From: Candidatus Sodalis pierantonius str. SOPE
Lineage (GTDB): Bacteria > Pseudomonadota > Gammaproteobacteria > Enterobacterales > Enterobacteriaceae
Assembly (NCBI RefSeq): GCF_000517405.1
Contig: NZ_CP006568.1
Span: 4,154,001 to 4,218,000, forward strand
Reading direction: 5' to 3'
DNA length: 64,000 nt
The notes beneath the pieces were generated by a model, which saw only the letters and a list, made by a program, of their open reading frames with translations, made no database searches and had not been told where the DNA came from. Shown piece after piece: positions 48,539 to 58,876 of the stretch (position 1 is the first letter of the stretch; every line of letters starts with the position of its first letter). A program made the position numbers and the translations under genes.

Positions 48539-49791
48539 ACTCATCCCTTGAACAAGCCTGGCAACTGGCCAAACAGCGCTACGCCGATAGTGATGTCAAC
48601 GTGGAGCAGGCGCTGGCGCTGCTGGATACGCTGCCCGTTTCGATGCATTGCTGGCAGGGCGACGATGTTGCCGGTTGTGAGAACCCCACCGGCACCTTGA
48701 CCGGGGGGATTCAGGCCACCGGTAATTATCCCGGTAAAGCCACCAATGCTCAGTAACTGCGCGCCGATCTGGAGCAGGCGTTTAGCCTGATCCCGGGATC
48801 GAAGCGGCTCAATCTGCACACCATTTATCTGGAGGCGGAGCAACCGGTAGAGCGCAACGCCATCGAGCCGGCGCATTTCGCCCGCTGGGTCGCCTGGGCG
48901 CGGGATCAGCATCTGGGGCTAGACTTTAATCCTACCTGCTTTTCCCATCCATTGAGCGCTGATGGCTTCACCCTTTCCCATGCCGATGACAAGATTCGTC
49001 AATTTTGGATTGAGCACTGCCAGGCCAGCCGTCGCATTTCCGCCTATTTCGGCCGTGAATTGGGAACGGCGTCGGTGATGAATATCTGGGTACCGGACGG
49101 GATGAAAGATCTCACCATTGATCGGCTGGCGCCGCGCGAGCGGCTGATGGCGGCGCTGGATACGGTTTTGGCGGAAAAACTGGGCCCGCGCCATCATATC
49201 GACGCGGTGGAAAGTAAATTATTCGGCATCGGCGCGGAAAATTATACCGTCGGTTCGGCGGAATTCTACCTTGCCTACGCCACCAGCCGCGGTACCGCGC
49301 TGTGCATGGACGCCGGTCATTTCCATCCCACCGAGGTCATCTCCGATAAAATCTCCAGCGCCAGCCTGTTTGTCCCGCGTTTGCGGCTGCACGTTAGCCG
49401 GCCGGTGCGCTGGGATAGCGATCATGTGGTTCTGCTGGACGATGAAACACAGGCTATCGCCAGCGAGATCGTGCGGCAAAAACTGTTCAACCGGGTCCAT
49501 ATCGACCTGGACTTCTTTGATGCCTCCATTAGCCGTATCGCCGCCTGGGTTATCGGCACCCGTAATATGAAAAAAGCGCTGCTGCGCGCGCTGCTGGAGC
49601 CCACGGACACGTTGCGTCGCTTGGGACAGGACGGCGATTATACGGCGCGTCTGGCGCTGCTGGAGGAGCAAAAATCGCTGCCGTGATAGGCGGTGTGGGA
49701 TCGTTCTTGCCAACAACATCAGGTACCGGTGGGCAGCGATTGGCTGTCGTCGGTGCGCGAATATGAACAAACCGTGTTAAGTCAACGCTGA
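48535..49791 (+). pseudogene. rhaA: L-rhamnose isomerase with three stop codons
   Basis: 419 codons, the normal length, without frameshift. Stops are TAA at 48754-48756 (after [11 protein letters not shown], where relatives have Glu: GAA to TAA) and a TGA-TAG pair at 49684-49689 (LPWQAVW has become LP**AVW). Otherwise strongly conserved: [56 protein letters not shown]. Would convert L-rhamnose to L-rhamnulose. A restart after 48952 could give an inactive fragment only. Confidence 0.93.
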
Positions 49792-49803
49792 GGATACCTG
49801 GTT

Positions 49804-50638
49804 ATGCAATCATTACTTTCTTCCTGGTTCGTTCAGGACATGGTCAAGGCGACCAGCGATATGTGGCTCAAAGGCTGGGACGAACGCAACGGCGGTAACG
49901 TAAGCCTGCGCCTGACGCTAGAGGATGTCGCCCCCCTACCGGGCAGAGTTTAACCCGCAGCCGCGCAGCGAAACATTGTCGGCGCCGGTGCCGGCGCTGG
50001 CCGGCAGTTATTTTCTGGTCACCGGCTCCGGCAAATTTTTCCGCAACGTGCAGCTCTCTCCCGCCGACAGTTTAACACTGTTGCAACTCAATGAGGACGG
50101 CACCGGTTACCGTATCCTGTGGGGGCTTATCGCCGGTGGACTGCTCACTTCCGAGCTGGCCACGCACCTGCAGTCCCATGCCGTGCGTAAACAAGTGACG
50201 GGAGGCGGCGATCGGGTCATCATGCACTGCCACGCCACCAATCTTATCGCCTTAAGCTATGTGCTGGAGCTGGATACCGCCCGCTTTACCCGCGAGCTGT
50301 GGGAAGGCAGCACCGAGTGTCTGGTGGTGTTCCCCGACGGGGTAGGCATCATTCCCTGGATGGTCCCCGGGACCGACGGTATTGGCGCCGCTACCTCGGA
50401 AAAAATGCACGCGCATTCGCTGGTGCTCTGGCCTTTTCACGGTATTTTCGCCAGCGCTCCCTCGTTGGATGACGCTTTCGGCCTGATTGATACCGCGGAA
50501 AAATCCGCCGAGGTGATGATGAAAGTCCGCTCGATGGGGGGCAAAAAGCAGACCATCAGTTGCGCTGAACTCGTCGCGCTCGGCGAGCGTTTCGGCGTGA
50601 CGCCGATGGCGGCGGCGCTGGACGTTGAGTCGCGTTGA
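49804..50638 (+). pseudogene. rhaD: rhamnulose-1-phosphate aldolase, frameshifted at a C6 tract
   Basis: It starts [19 protein letters not shown] and runs to LRLTLEDV. At the six C (49931-49936) the frame shifts, and the body goes on in another frame ([18 protein letters not shown], zinc-binding [37 protein letters not shown]) to 50638. The joined length is about 277 residues, normal. It split rhamnulose-1-phosphate to DHAP and lactaldehyde. One indel is enough to explain the damage. Confidence 0.92.
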
Positions 50639-50651
50639 ACGGGGAAATGTG

Positions 50652-50966
50652 ATGATAAGAAAAACCTTTATTATGCAGGTCAATCCCGAAGCGCATCAAG
50701 AGTATGAACGCCGGCACAATCCGATCTGGCCTGAGCTGGCGCAGACTCTAAAGTAGCACGGCGCCCATCACTACAGTATTTTTCTTGATGAACAGCGCCA
50801 TCTACTGTTCGCCTATGTAGAGATGGAATCCGAAGCGTGTTGGAATGCGGTGGCGGAGACGGAAGTGTGCCAGCGCTGGTGGCGCCATATGACCGACGTC
50901 ATGCCCGCCAACGCCGATAACAGCCCGGTAAGCGCCACCCTGCGGCCGGTGTTTTATCTGGAGTAA
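50652..50966 (+). pseudogene. rhaM: L-rhamnose mutarotase, nonsense mutation
   Basis: 105 codons, identical in length to E. coli RhaM (104 aa). [20 protein letters not shown] is followed by ELAQTLK and a TAG (50754-50756), then [20 protein letters not shown] to [11 protein letters not shown] in the same frame. The conserved His, Tyr and the WW pair (CQRWWRHM) are otherwise kept. It interconverted the rhamnose anomers. This ORF is invisible to length filters because the stop splits it. Confidence 0.9.
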
Positions 50967-51135
50967 GTCGGTCCGTGGTAGCGGCAAGAGAGACGCGCCG
51001 TTGCCCTGCGTTATGATATCGCCACTGTTGCGGGCCAGGAGACCTTCCTGCGAGCTGTGGCAGTACCGCTGCGCGGCGTGTAGGTCGCCTCTGCCGGCGA
51101 TGACGCCGCAGGCGACCGACGATGGTGCCGTAGTG

Positions 51136-51561
51136 TTACTCGGGAAATTGTTCGAGCCAGCTTTCCAAAATGATGACCGCCGACCCTGCGTCCACATTGC
51201 CTTTCTCCAGCGCGCGATAGCCGCCGCGCGCAAACAGACCCGCGCGGGCTTCGACGGTGCTGAGGCGTTCATCGTGCAGCACTACCTGTACGCCAAAGCG
51301 GCCGTGCAGCCGGTTGGCGAACTTGCGCGCCCGGGCGGTCAGCGGCTGTTCGCTGCCGTCCATATTCAGCGGTAACCCCACCACTACCGTATCCGGCCGC
51401 CACTCGTTGAGCAGTTTTTCGATCTGCTGCCAGTCAGGCACGCCGTCACGGGCCTTGAACGCCGTCAGCGGTCGGGCGGTACAGGTAACGCGTTGACCAA
51501 TGGCCACGCCGATGCTGCGCGTACCGAAATCGAATGCCATGATGCTGCCGGCGCCGGCCAT
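51136..51561 (-). CDS. yqgF: YqgF/RuvX family ribosomal-RNA processing nuclease
   Basis: 141 residues. RNase H-like motifs [14 protein letters not shown] and [15 protein letters not shown] with the late Asp in [15 protein letters not shown]. In E. coli it is involved in 16S rRNA maturation. Its start overlaps the yqgE stop by one base. Intact. Confidence 0.94.
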   Translation of the reverse strand: MAGAGSIMAFDFGTRSIGVAIGQRVTCTARPLTAFKARDGVPDWQQIEKLLNEWRPDTVVVGLPLNMDGSEQPLTARARKFANRLHGRFGVQVVLHDERLSTVEARAGLFARGGYRALEKGNVDAGSAVIILESWLEQFPE

Positions 51562-52124
51562 TAGGCATGACCCGCCTGGTTGGCGATATTATGAATATCG
51601 ATGCCGAGGGTTTTGGCCGCTTCGCGCCAGCGGGCGGCGATGGGGGTATGGAACAGAATTTCGCTGTCGGCGGGGGTGGTAAGCCAGGCGTTTTCCAGCA
51701 GCTCGCGCTCCAGCTGGCCCTGCTCCCAGCCGGAGTAGCCGAGCGCGACCAGCACATCCTCGGGCTGATCGGCGGTGCCGAGCGTCTCCAGCACATCCTT
51801 GGAGGTGGTTATCATCGTTTGCGGCGAAATACCGATGCTGGATCCAAAACTCTCGCGCGGCGTATGCAGGATAAAGCCGCGGTCATCCGCCAGCGGGCCG
51901 CCGGCAAACACCGGTTTGTCCAGCCGGATGGCCGGATCGCGGTCGGCGGGCATGATTTTAAGCTTGTGCAGCACGTTTTCGACGGTGAATTGCTCGACGG
52001 GCTTGTTGATGACGATACCTATGGCGCCGTCACTGTTATGCTCGCAGATGTAGACCACCGAACGCTTGAACAGCGGATCCTGCAACGAGGGCATGGCAAT
52101 AAGAAAATGGTGCTGTAAATTCAT
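51561..52124 (-). CDS. yqgE: YqgE (UPF0301) protein
   Basis: 187 residues ([59 protein letters not shown]). Conserved in proteobacteria next to yqgF, function not firmly known. Intact. Confidence 0.94.
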   Translation of the reverse strand: MNLQHHFLIAMPSLQDPLFKRSVVYICEHNSDGAIGIVINKPVEQFTVENVLHKLKIMPADRDPAIRLDKPVFAGGPLADDRGFILHTPRESFGSSIGISPQTMITTSKDVLETLGTADQPEDVLVALGYSGWEQGQLERELLENAWLTTPADSEILFHTPIAARWREAAKTLGIDIHNIANQAGHA

Positions 52125-52239
52125 GCTTTAAATAGGCAACATCAGTAAGTTTAAAAAATAGACGGCGTCCAGTATGCGGGCAAAATGGTGATAAGTCACT
52201 GGCCGCAAGCGAAATCAGATTGCGGCCACGTCACACACA

Positions 52240-53196
52240 TCAGCGTTGTTGCGCCGCCAAGCGTTTTTCTATTGCGTCCATCAACATACCGGTGATGGAA
52301 ATAGGGAAAGCCGCTTTGATCTCCCGTATGCAGGTGGGACTGGTGACGTTAATCTCCGTCAGCCGGTCGCCAATGATATCCAGACCGACGAAAATCAGCC
52401 CTTTCTTCTTCAGTACCGGCGCCACGTCGCGGGCGATTTTCCAGTCGTTGTCGCTGAGCGGGCGGGCCTCACCGCGGCCGCCGGCGGCCAAATTACCGCG
52501 GGTTTCGCCGCTTTTGGGAATACGCGCCAGGCAATAGGGAACCGGGTCGCCATCCACCACCAGCACCCGTTTATCGCCGTCTTTGATGGCCGGCAGATAA
52601 TTTTGCGCCATACAGAAATGGCGGCCGTAGCCGGTCAAGGTCTCAACAATGACCGTCAGATTGGGATCGTCTTGCTTGACGCGAAAAATCGACGTACCGC
52701 CCATGCCGTCCAGCGGTTTCAGGATGATGTCGCCGTGCTCTTGCCAGAAGGCACGGATGTGGTCGTCGCGGCGGCTTACCAGCGTATCCGGCGTGTGGCG
52801 CGCGAACCAGGCGGTGAACAATTTTTCGTTGCAGTCCCGCAGGCTCTGCGGTTTGTTGACGATAAGCGCCCCTTCATCTTCCGCACGTTCCAGAATGTAG
52901 GTGGCATAGATAAATTCGGTATCGAAGGGCGGATCTTTGCGCATCAGGATCACATCCAGTTCGCCCAGGTTGATATCCTGTTCGCCGTTAAAGCTGTACC
53001 AGGCGTCATAATCCTGTTTTACCGACAGCAGACGGGTGGTGGCCCGCGCCTCGCCGCCGCGCAGATACAGGGAGCTCATTTCCATATAGTGAATTTCATA
53101 GCTGCGGCGCTGCGCTTCCAGCAGCATGGCGAAGCTGCTGTCTTTTTTGATATTGATGGAGGAAATCGGATCCATCACGATGCCAAGCTTAATCAT
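52240..53196 (-). CDS. gshB: glutathione synthetase
   Basis: 318 residues (E. coli 316). The ATP-grasp fold is visible: GDIILKPLDGMGGTSIFRV, metal-binding FVGLDIIGDRLTEINVTSPT and a C-terminal EINV-SPT region. Joins gamma-glutamylcysteine and glycine. It lies between rsmE and yqgE as in E. coli, on the same strand. Intact. Confidence 0.96.
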   Translation of the reverse strand: MIKLGIVMDPISSINIKKDSSFAMLLEAQRRSYEIHYMEMSSLYLRGGEARATTRLLSVKQDYDAWYSFNGEQDINLGELDVILMRKDPPFDTEFIYATYILERAEDEGALIVNKPQSLRDCNEKLFTAWFARHTPDTLVSRRDDHIRAFWQEHGDIILKPLDGMGGTSIFRVKQDDPNLTVIVETLTGYGRHFCMAQNYLPAIKDGDKRVLVVDGDPVPYCLARIPKSGETRGNLAAGGRGEARPLSDNDWKIARDVAPVLKKKGLIFVGLDIIGDRLTEINVTSPTCIREIKAAFPISITGMLMDAIEKRLAAQQR

Positions 53197-53207
53197 TGTC
53201 TTCTCCT

Positions 53208-53933
53208 TTACCCCAAATCGCCGAAACGCACCTGCAGGGCGGTGATGGCGGTGATGGCGGTGGTCTCAGTGCGTAACACGCGTGGCCCCAGCAGAATATC
53301 GGTAAATCCATAATTGGCGGTCAATGCAATTTCCTCCGCCGACAGGCCGCCTTCCGGCCCGATCAGCAGGCGAATATCGTCCGCCGGCAGCGTATTAATG
53401 CGCTGTTCGGCGCGGGGATACAAATTAAGTTTTAACCCCGCGTGCTGTTCCGCACACCAAGCCTCAAGTGTCATCGCGGGGCGGATCTCCGCCAGGCGAT
53501 TGCGGCCGCACTGTTCACAGGCGCCGATGGCGATTTTGCGCCACTGCTGCAGCTTCTTTTCCAGCCGCTCGCCCTCCAGCTTGACGCCACAGCGTGCCGA
53601 AAACAATGGTGTGATAACATTTACCCCCAATTCAATGGATTTCTGGATAGTGAATTCCATTTTTTCCCCGCGAGACATCACCTGTCCCAGGTGCAAATGC
53701 AGCGGCGATTCGCGATCTTCCGTGCGTACCGACAGCACCCTGGCCTCGACGGTTTTTTTGTCCACTCGGCTCAACCGGGCGCTAAAAACCTGATTACTGC
53801 CGTCAAACAGCTCAAGCGGCGCGTCGGTGGTCATGCGCAGCACCCGGCTTAAATGATGCGCCGCGTCTTCGCTAACGTCGAGGACGTCGCCGACGGCCAG
53901 CGGCGCCGGATGATATATACGAGGTATTCGCAT
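53208..53933 (-). CDS. rsmE: 16S rRNA m3U1498 methyltransferase
   Basis: 241 residues. N-terminal PUA-like part and a SPOUT domain with the knot motif [19 protein letters not shown] and [16 protein letters not shown]. Also the typical [19 protein letters not shown]. Intact; 11 bp before gshB. Confidence 0.96.
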   Translation of the reverse strand: MRIPRIYHPAPLAVGDVLDVSEDAAHHLSRVLRMTTDAPLELFDGSNQVFSARLSRVDKKTVEARVLSVRTEDRESPLHLHLGQVMSRGEKMEFTIQKSIELGVNVITPLFSARCGVKLEGERLEKKLQQWRKIAIGACEQCGRNRLAEIRPAMTLEAWCAEQHAGLKLNLYPRAEQRINTLPADDIRLLIGPEGGLSAEEIALTANYGFTDILLGPRVLRTETTAITAITALQVRFGDLG

Positions 53934-54027
53934 AAGGCGTGGTTATAATCCTGATTGTCTGGCCGCCCGGGGCGAATTTAACCCTACCGGCGTAACGGCG
54001 GGACCACTCTAGTGTAGAGCAGCGCTT

Positions 54028-54735
54028 TTATTGGCTGCAAGCCCGCGTGATATAAGGATTGAGATTGCCCTGCACCGCGGCGATACGCTGATTGCGTTTG
54101 CATTCCCACTCGGTCACCGGATAAGTACGGTCCCATACGTCAAATAACTGCGTTTGCGCCCGGGAAAGACGAAGCTGGTAACGATCGCGTGTGTAGAAGT
54201 AAGTCCGGGCGATGGCGCCGCGCGCGCGGGCGGGCGGCTCCGCCTGCTTGTTTTTGAAATCCACCTTCATTTCACAGCGGCCGTACTGGCCTTCGCCGCC
54301 GCGCCATTGACTGTATTGATAGTTGCCGCGATCGCCGTTCACTTCGCCGATCGCGGGTTGCAGGTTATGCAGGTCGGTTTCGATTTGCCTATAAACCGCA
54401 TCTTTGGCGCAGCTTTTACGACCGCCGTTTTGCCAGCATTGGCGCTGATGGCCGAACTCCCAAGCCGGTACCACATGTTCCCATTCGATGCGGTTGGCGC
54501 GCAGCTCGCTTTTACGCACCTGATAGCCGCAGGACGCCAGATCCGGGATACCCTTTTTGCCCTGCCAGCGGATGGGACAACCGCAGTAAAAGGTGCCGGG
54601 TGCGTCGCGATTGATTTTCACCTCCGCCGCTTTCGCCTGGTTGAAATTGGTAATCTGCTGCACTTTGGCCGCGGTGGAAAAGGAAAGGAACAAGAGGGCA
54701 GCGGCCAGCAGGCCGGAAGTTTTATGCAGCATCAT
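54028..54735 (-). CDS. endA: periplasmic DNA-specific endonuclease I
   Basis: 235 residues, as in E. coli, starting [20 protein letters not shown] (signal peptide); an earlier ATG at 54789 adds a non-homologous extension. Catalytic region [20 protein letters not shown] with the disulfide cysteines ([17 protein letters not shown]) and [12 protein letters not shown]. Intact. Confidence 0.94.
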   Translation of the reverse strand: MMLHKTSGLLAAALLFLSFSTAAKVQQITNFNQAKAAEVKINRDAPGTFYCGCPIRWQGKKGIPDLASCGYQVRKSELRANRIEWEHVVPAWEFGHQRQCWQNGGRKSCAKDAVYRQIETDLHNLQPAIGEVNGDRGNYQYSQWRGGEGQYGRCEMKVDFKNKQAEPPARARGAIARTYFYTRDRYQLRLSRAQTQLFDVWDRTYPVTEWECKRNQRIAAVQGNLNPYITRACSQ

Positions 54736-54843
54736 CAGCGTGTTCAATTTGGAAAAGCGCAGGTTACCTAATTGCGCAGCGACAGGCAAATTGAACGCGC
54801 GGTGCGTCGAATGACGGAAATGATGGAAAGCGCGCGAGGAGTC

Positions 54844-55359
54844 TTAACGTCCCGCCGTAGTTGTCTCGGGCTGTAATAGGTCGCCGCAGCGTCTGCAGCG
54901 GTATTGGGCCTCGCCGCGCAGAACGCGGTTATGCCGGCGTACGGTCAGGGCATGCTGCTGACAGCCGCAGCGATAGGGGAAGGTATTGGGTCTCACGACC
55001 GTCAGGTCAAATTCGTGGGTCCGGCGGGCAGGGGTTTGCAGCACGTGACTCATCATCCAGCGCCACTCCCGTCCGTGAGGCGCCACCCGGCCAAACTGGC
55101 GAAACACCAGCAGATGCGCCAGTTCGTGCGGAATCACTTCATCAATGAAAGTTTGCTGATTTTCCAGCAGCAACTGCGGATTCAGGCGAATTTCCCACCG
55201 CTCCAGCCAGGCGGTGCCGGCGGAGGTGCCGCGCTGTTGGTAGGTGATAGTGGGTTCGGGAAAAGTACAGTCAAAGTACGCCTCGGCCTGTGCGAGCTTG
55301 GCCCGCAGGCACTGCATGACGCTCTGTTGCAGGGCTATTGGAATACGTAACGGTTTCAT
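54844..55359 (-). CDS. sprT: SprT zinc-metalloprotease family protein
   Basis: 171 residues from [20 protein letters not shown]; a longer frame begins at 55434 without support. [22 protein letters not shown] carries the HExxH motif and third His, and YRCGCQQH / [10 protein letters not shown] form a zinc ribbon. Related to SprT/Spartan proteins. It lies before endA as in E. coli. Intact. Confidence 0.93.
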   Translation of the reverse strand: MKPLRIPIALQQSVMQCLRAKLAQAEAYFDCTFPEPTITYQQRGTSAGTAWLERWEIRLNPQLLLENQQTFIDEVIPHELAHLLVFRQFGRVAPHGREWRWMMSHVLQTPARRTHEFDLTVVRPNTFPYRCGCQQHALTVRRHNRVLRGEAQYRCRRCGDLLQPETTTAGR

Positions 55360-55644
55360 ATTCGTCAGCCTAACCGGCGGCGCATCAGGATGCAACCGCG
55401 TGAGCACGGCGTGCAGCACCGTCCAACCGTGCACAGGCCAACGTTTCGCTGCCGCAGATGGGCATTATAATCCGAGCGCGCCAGCGCGACCATCCGCCGC
55501 TCGGGGCGTCGTTGTCGTTAAGGGAGGTACTTGGGCTGAATTCGCGCCCGGCGCCCCTGGATAAGCATGGAAATAAAAGGGTCTTCCCCTGTTGTGGTGG
55601 CTAAGGGCATTATGATGGCAGTCTTGATTTTTGAGGAGTCTGCC

Positions 55645-56865
55645 ATGGACGAAAAGTCCCTCTATGCCCATATCCTTAACCTGTCCGCACCGTGGCAGGT
55701 ACAATCCCTTTCTCTTGATGAAAAATCTGGATCAGTGACGGTAATTGTCGGCATTGCCGAGCACACACAACTGGCCTGCCCAACCTGCGGTAAATCCTGC
55801 TCCATACATGATCATCGGCGTCGTAAATGGCGTCACCTCGATACCTGTCAGTTCACCACGCTGGTTGAGGCTGATGTCCCCCGCGTTGACTGCCCCGAGC
55901 ACGGTTGCCAGACACTGCCTGTTCCCTGGGCAGGGTCAGGCAGCCGCTACACCTTGTTGTTCGAAGCCTTTGTTCTTTCATGGCTGAAAGTCAGCACCGT
56001 GGATGCTGTCAGAAAGCAGCTCAAACTCAGTTGGAATGCCGTTGACGGCATCATGATGCGCGCAGTCAAACGAGGCTTGGCCCGGATAAAACAACCCTTA
56101 TCCGCCCGTCACCTCTGCGTGGATGAAGTCGGGTTCAAAAAAGGACACCAGTACGTCACCGTTATCTCTGACAGGCAGGGACGCGCTTTGCAACTGACCG
56201 ACAACCGCGGTGTAGAAAGCCTTGCCAGTTATCTGCGCAGCCTGAGAGATCACCAGCTTGATGAGATAAAAACGCTGTCTATGGACATGAACATGGCCTA
56301 TATCAGTGCAGCCCGCATCCATCTCCCCAATGCCGTCGATAAAATCGCTTTCGATCACTTCCATGTGGCAAAAATGTTGTGCGCCGTCGTTGATAAAACC
56401 CGTCAGGCTGAGATGAAACAGATCCCGTCGTCAGACAGGAAAGACGCCCACCGCTCACGCTATCTATGGTTTTACAGCAAACAAAATCGCCTCGGGTGCC
56501 GGGCAGAGAGGTTAGAAGTTGCCCGGCTGGTGTTACCCCAAACGAGCCAGTGCTGGGTAATGAAAGAGCTTGCTCGCGATCTGTGGCACCGCCGCTATGA
56601 CAATCATAGCCGTAAGCTGTGGCAGGAATGGATGGCGATGGCTAAAGACACCGGCATACCGCTCATGGCCAGCATTGCTCGCATGGTGGCAAAACGCCTT
56701 TACAGCATTCTGAATGCAATGAAAAACCGGGTATCAAATGGGAATGCGGAGTCCCTGAACAGCAAAATACGGCTGCTCAGGATCAAGTCACGGGGCTTCA
56801 GGAACAAAGAACGTTTCAAGCTGGGCGTAATGTTCCACTATGGGAAACTAAATATGAATTTTTGA
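55645..56865 (+). CDS. ISL3-family transposase, intact
   Basis: 406 residues. The N-terminal zinc finger is CPTCGKSCSIHDHRRRKWRH and a second CPEHGC. DDE candidates are CVDEVGFKKGHQYVTVISD, LSMDMNMAYISA and NAESLNSKIRLLRIKSRGFR. Start taken at MDEKSLYAHILNLSA, which follows TTGAGGAGTCTGCC; the upstream in-frame extension crosses the IS end. No lesion visible. Confidence 0.93.
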   Translation: MDEKSLYAHILNLSAPWQVQSLSLDEKSGSVTVIVGIAEHTQLACPTCGKSCSIHDHRRRKWRHLDTCQFTTLVEADVPRVDCPEHGCQTLPVPWAGSGSRYTLLFEAFVLSWLKVSTVDAVRKQLKLSWNAVDGIMMRAVKRGLARIKQPLSARHLCVDEVGFKKGHQYVTVISDRQGRALQLTDNRGVESLASYLRSLRDHQLDEIKTLSMDMNMAYISAARIHLPNAVDKIAFDHFHVAKMLCAVVDKTRQAEMKQIPSSDRKDAHRSRYLWFYSKQNRLGCRAERLEVARLVLPQTSQCWVMKELARDLWHRRYDNHSRKLWQEWMAMAKDTGIPLMASIARMVAKRLYSILNAMKNRVSNGNAESLNSKIRLLRIKSRGFRNKERFKLGVMFHYGKLNMNF

Positions 56866-56869
56866 GCAA

Positions 56870-57166
56870 TCATTTAAGGGAGTTATAAAATTTTTTTTGC
56901 TGGTGATGTTGTATTCGCTCGTCATTCTCCTTTTCTTTTTCCTTTTGCCACATATTGCTGCATCCCGGATCGCTAGGGATAAGACAATATTGAGTTTTAT
57001 CAACTTGAGACTCACTTTTCTCCCAAGATAATTTTGGCGTTACCTCTGGTGACAGTGAATAGTCTTTTTTATCAGTGTTATACATCATATTTGGTGAGGC
57101 CGATGCTGCAACACCATGATGCAGTAAGATAAATGGGGCATATGCATATTTTTTTAAGCATGACAT
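56870..57166 (-). CDS. passenger ORF of the ISL3 element, possibly exported
   Basis: 98 residues from ATG at 57166 behind AAAGGAATAACGTTC. The frame also extends to 57229, but this start has the better site. The N-terminus MSCLKKYAYAPFILLHHGVA+ASA looks like a signal peptide. The mature part is polar, with a cysteine pair (YCLIPSDPGCSNMW) and a Lys/Glu-rich end (WQKEKEKENDERIQHHQQKK). It is convergent with the transposase, inside the element. I do not recognise it. Its open frame within an otherwise intact IS argues for a real accessory gene; ORF by chance in AT-rich DNA is the alternative. Confidence 0.5.
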   Translation of the reverse strand: MSCLKKYAYAPFILLHHGVAASASPNMMYNTDKKDYSLSPEVTPKLSWEKSESQVDKTQYCLIPSDPGCSNMWQKEKEKENDERIQHHQQKKFYNSLK

Positions 57167-57362
57167 GAACGTTATTCCTTTAAACGTAAATACGTTTGAC
57201 ATCCATATAGAAGTCCAAGTTCCAGCCAAAAGAATAAGTAAAGTAAAAATGCAGAACTGTCGATTGAGCCATCACAACAGGGGAAGACCCAAATAAAAAC
57301 ACCGCCACACCCTGGCCATCGAGCAGGCTGCTAAGGCGGGCCTTTGCGGTCTACCTCGGCAT

Positions 57363-57394
57363 AAAAAACGCCGCCGTCCAACGGGACGGCGGCG
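57363..57394 (-). terminator. rho-independent terminator of galP
   Basis: On the minus strand an 11-bp perfect stem CGCCGCCGTCC/GGACGGCGGCG with a 4-base loop is followed by TTTTTT. It lies just after the galP stop at 57419. Confidence 0.9.
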
Positions 57395-57418
57395 CAGGGT
57401 CTACGCAAAGGGGAGCGG

Positions 57419-58778
57419 TTAGTCCCGCGCGCCAATTTCGCGCAGCGGCTTGCCGGTCATCAGATTACGTTCGATATGCTCAAGGGAAACGTTTTTGGTT
57501 TCCGGAATCAGCATAATGGTCAATATGATAAAGATGACGTTCAACGCGCCGTACACCCAGAAGGTGTTGGCGTTGCCCAGTGTCTCCAGCATGGTCAGGA
57601 AGGTCGCGCCGACGATCATGTTGGCAATCCAGTTGGTGGCGGTGGACACGGTGGTACCGAAGTCGCGCCCTTTCAGCGGCTGAATTTCAGAACACAGTAC
57701 CCAAATCAGCGGGTCGGCGCTCATCGCGAAGCCGACGATAAACAGCATCAGCATGATGATGGCGAAGTATTTTTGGAATTCGGTGTCGATCCCCAAGTGC
57801 AGCAGCGTACCCAGCACGCCCATACCGACCGCCATGATCAGGAAGCCCAGTTTCAGGGTCGGTTTACGGCCCCAGCGATCCACCAGACCGATAGCGATAA
57901 ACGTCGCCAGCACGTTGACCAACCCGACAATCACCGTTCCCCACATCTGGTTGGAGGTGCTGGTAAAACCGGCAATCCCGAAAATTTTCGGCGCGTAGTA
58001 CATAATCACGTTCATACCGGTGAATTGCTGCATCACCTGTAGCAGGACGCCGAGAAAGACCGCGCGGCGGAAATTACTGTTGTCTTTAAACAGCGCCCAG
58101 CCGCTTTATTTGATTTTCAAACTTTCGCGGATTTCTTCTAGTTCTTTGCGTACCTGTTCGCTGGAGCTGCGCAGCATATCCAGCACTTTTTGTGCTTCAT
58201 GGTAACGCCCTCGGGCCGCCCGGCAGAAATAGCACGCCGATGAACAGCAATACCGCGGGAATGGTGATGATGCCCAGCATCCAGTGCCAGGAGCCGCTAT
58301 AGCTGAAAGCGGTATCAGAGAGATAGGCCGCGAGGATCCCGATGGTGATCATCAACTGATACATGGAAATCATCGAACCGCGGATCTTTTCCGGCGCGAT
58401 TTCCGACAGGTAAAGCGGGGCGGTATATGAGGCAATCCCGACCGCCAGCCCCAGCAGAATACGGGCGATGATCAGCGATTCCACATTGGGGGATAGCGCC
58501 GACCACAGCGAACCGATGATGAACAAAACGGCGCTGGTAAGCAGGCTGAATTTCCGCCCCAATTTGGCTGACATCCAGCCGGCGGCAAACATCATGGAGC
58601 TAACCACCCATTCCTGTTGCCGGTTATCGATGTGCAGATCCGTAGACAGGAAAGGCAGCGCGCCGGCGATGACGCCAATATCCAGTCCAAATAGCAGGCC
58701 GGCCAACTCCGCCATAAAACAAACGAAAAAAGTAAAACGAGCATGGGATCTGCCAGATTTATGTATGGCAATACTCAT
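57419..58778 (-). pseudogene. galP: galactose/proton symporter, frameshift and nonsense
   Basis: The N-terminal 190 residues (58778-58197) are a GalP-type MFS protein ([36 protein letters not shown]). Seven residues are missing where relatives have MMFGAAVGAVGSGWLS (here [15 protein letters not shown]). The frame breaks at LPGGPRALP (PDSPRW in E. coli). The loop continues in another frame (KELEEIRESLKIK) to a TAA at about 58107, after which [19 protein letters not shown] follows. The C-terminal half (58036-57419) is well kept, including [17 protein letters not shown]. At least three lesions. Its terminator and control sites remain. Confidence 0.93.
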
Positions 58779-58841
58779 AATGCCTCCACGTACTACGTAA
58801 ATTAATAATTATGAATGCTATGTAAATGCATGCTGACAAAG

Positions 58842-58857
58842 CGTGAACTCGATCACA
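58842..58857 (-). promoter_or_regulatory. CRP site upstream of galP
   Basis: On the minus strand TGTGATCGAGTTCACG matches TGTGA-N6-TCACA in nine of ten bases. It is 64 bp upstream of the galP start. Confidence 0.65.
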
Positions 58858-58860
58858 AAT

Positions 58861-58876
58861 ATATAATCGGTTACAT
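58861..58876 (-). promoter_or_regulatory. GalR/GalS-type operator upstream of galP
   Basis: ATGTAACCGATTATAT on the minus strand matches the gal operator consensus GTGKAANCGNTTNCAC in the core (GTAANCGNTT). It lies directly next to the CRP site. No galR gene is in the window. Confidence 0.55.

Larger units (their letters stand above)
55579..57290 (+). mobile_element. ISL3-family element with passenger ORF
   Basis: 1712 bp, ends GGGTCTTCCCCTGTTGTG and its complement (CACAACAGGGGAAGACCC), 8-bp target duplication AAATAAAA (55571-55578 and 57291-57298). The transposase occupies 55645-56865. The last 425 bp, AT-rich compared with the chromosome, carry an oppositely oriented ORF. It sits in the sprT-galP intergenic region and breaks no recognisable gene. 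Confidence 0.95.
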
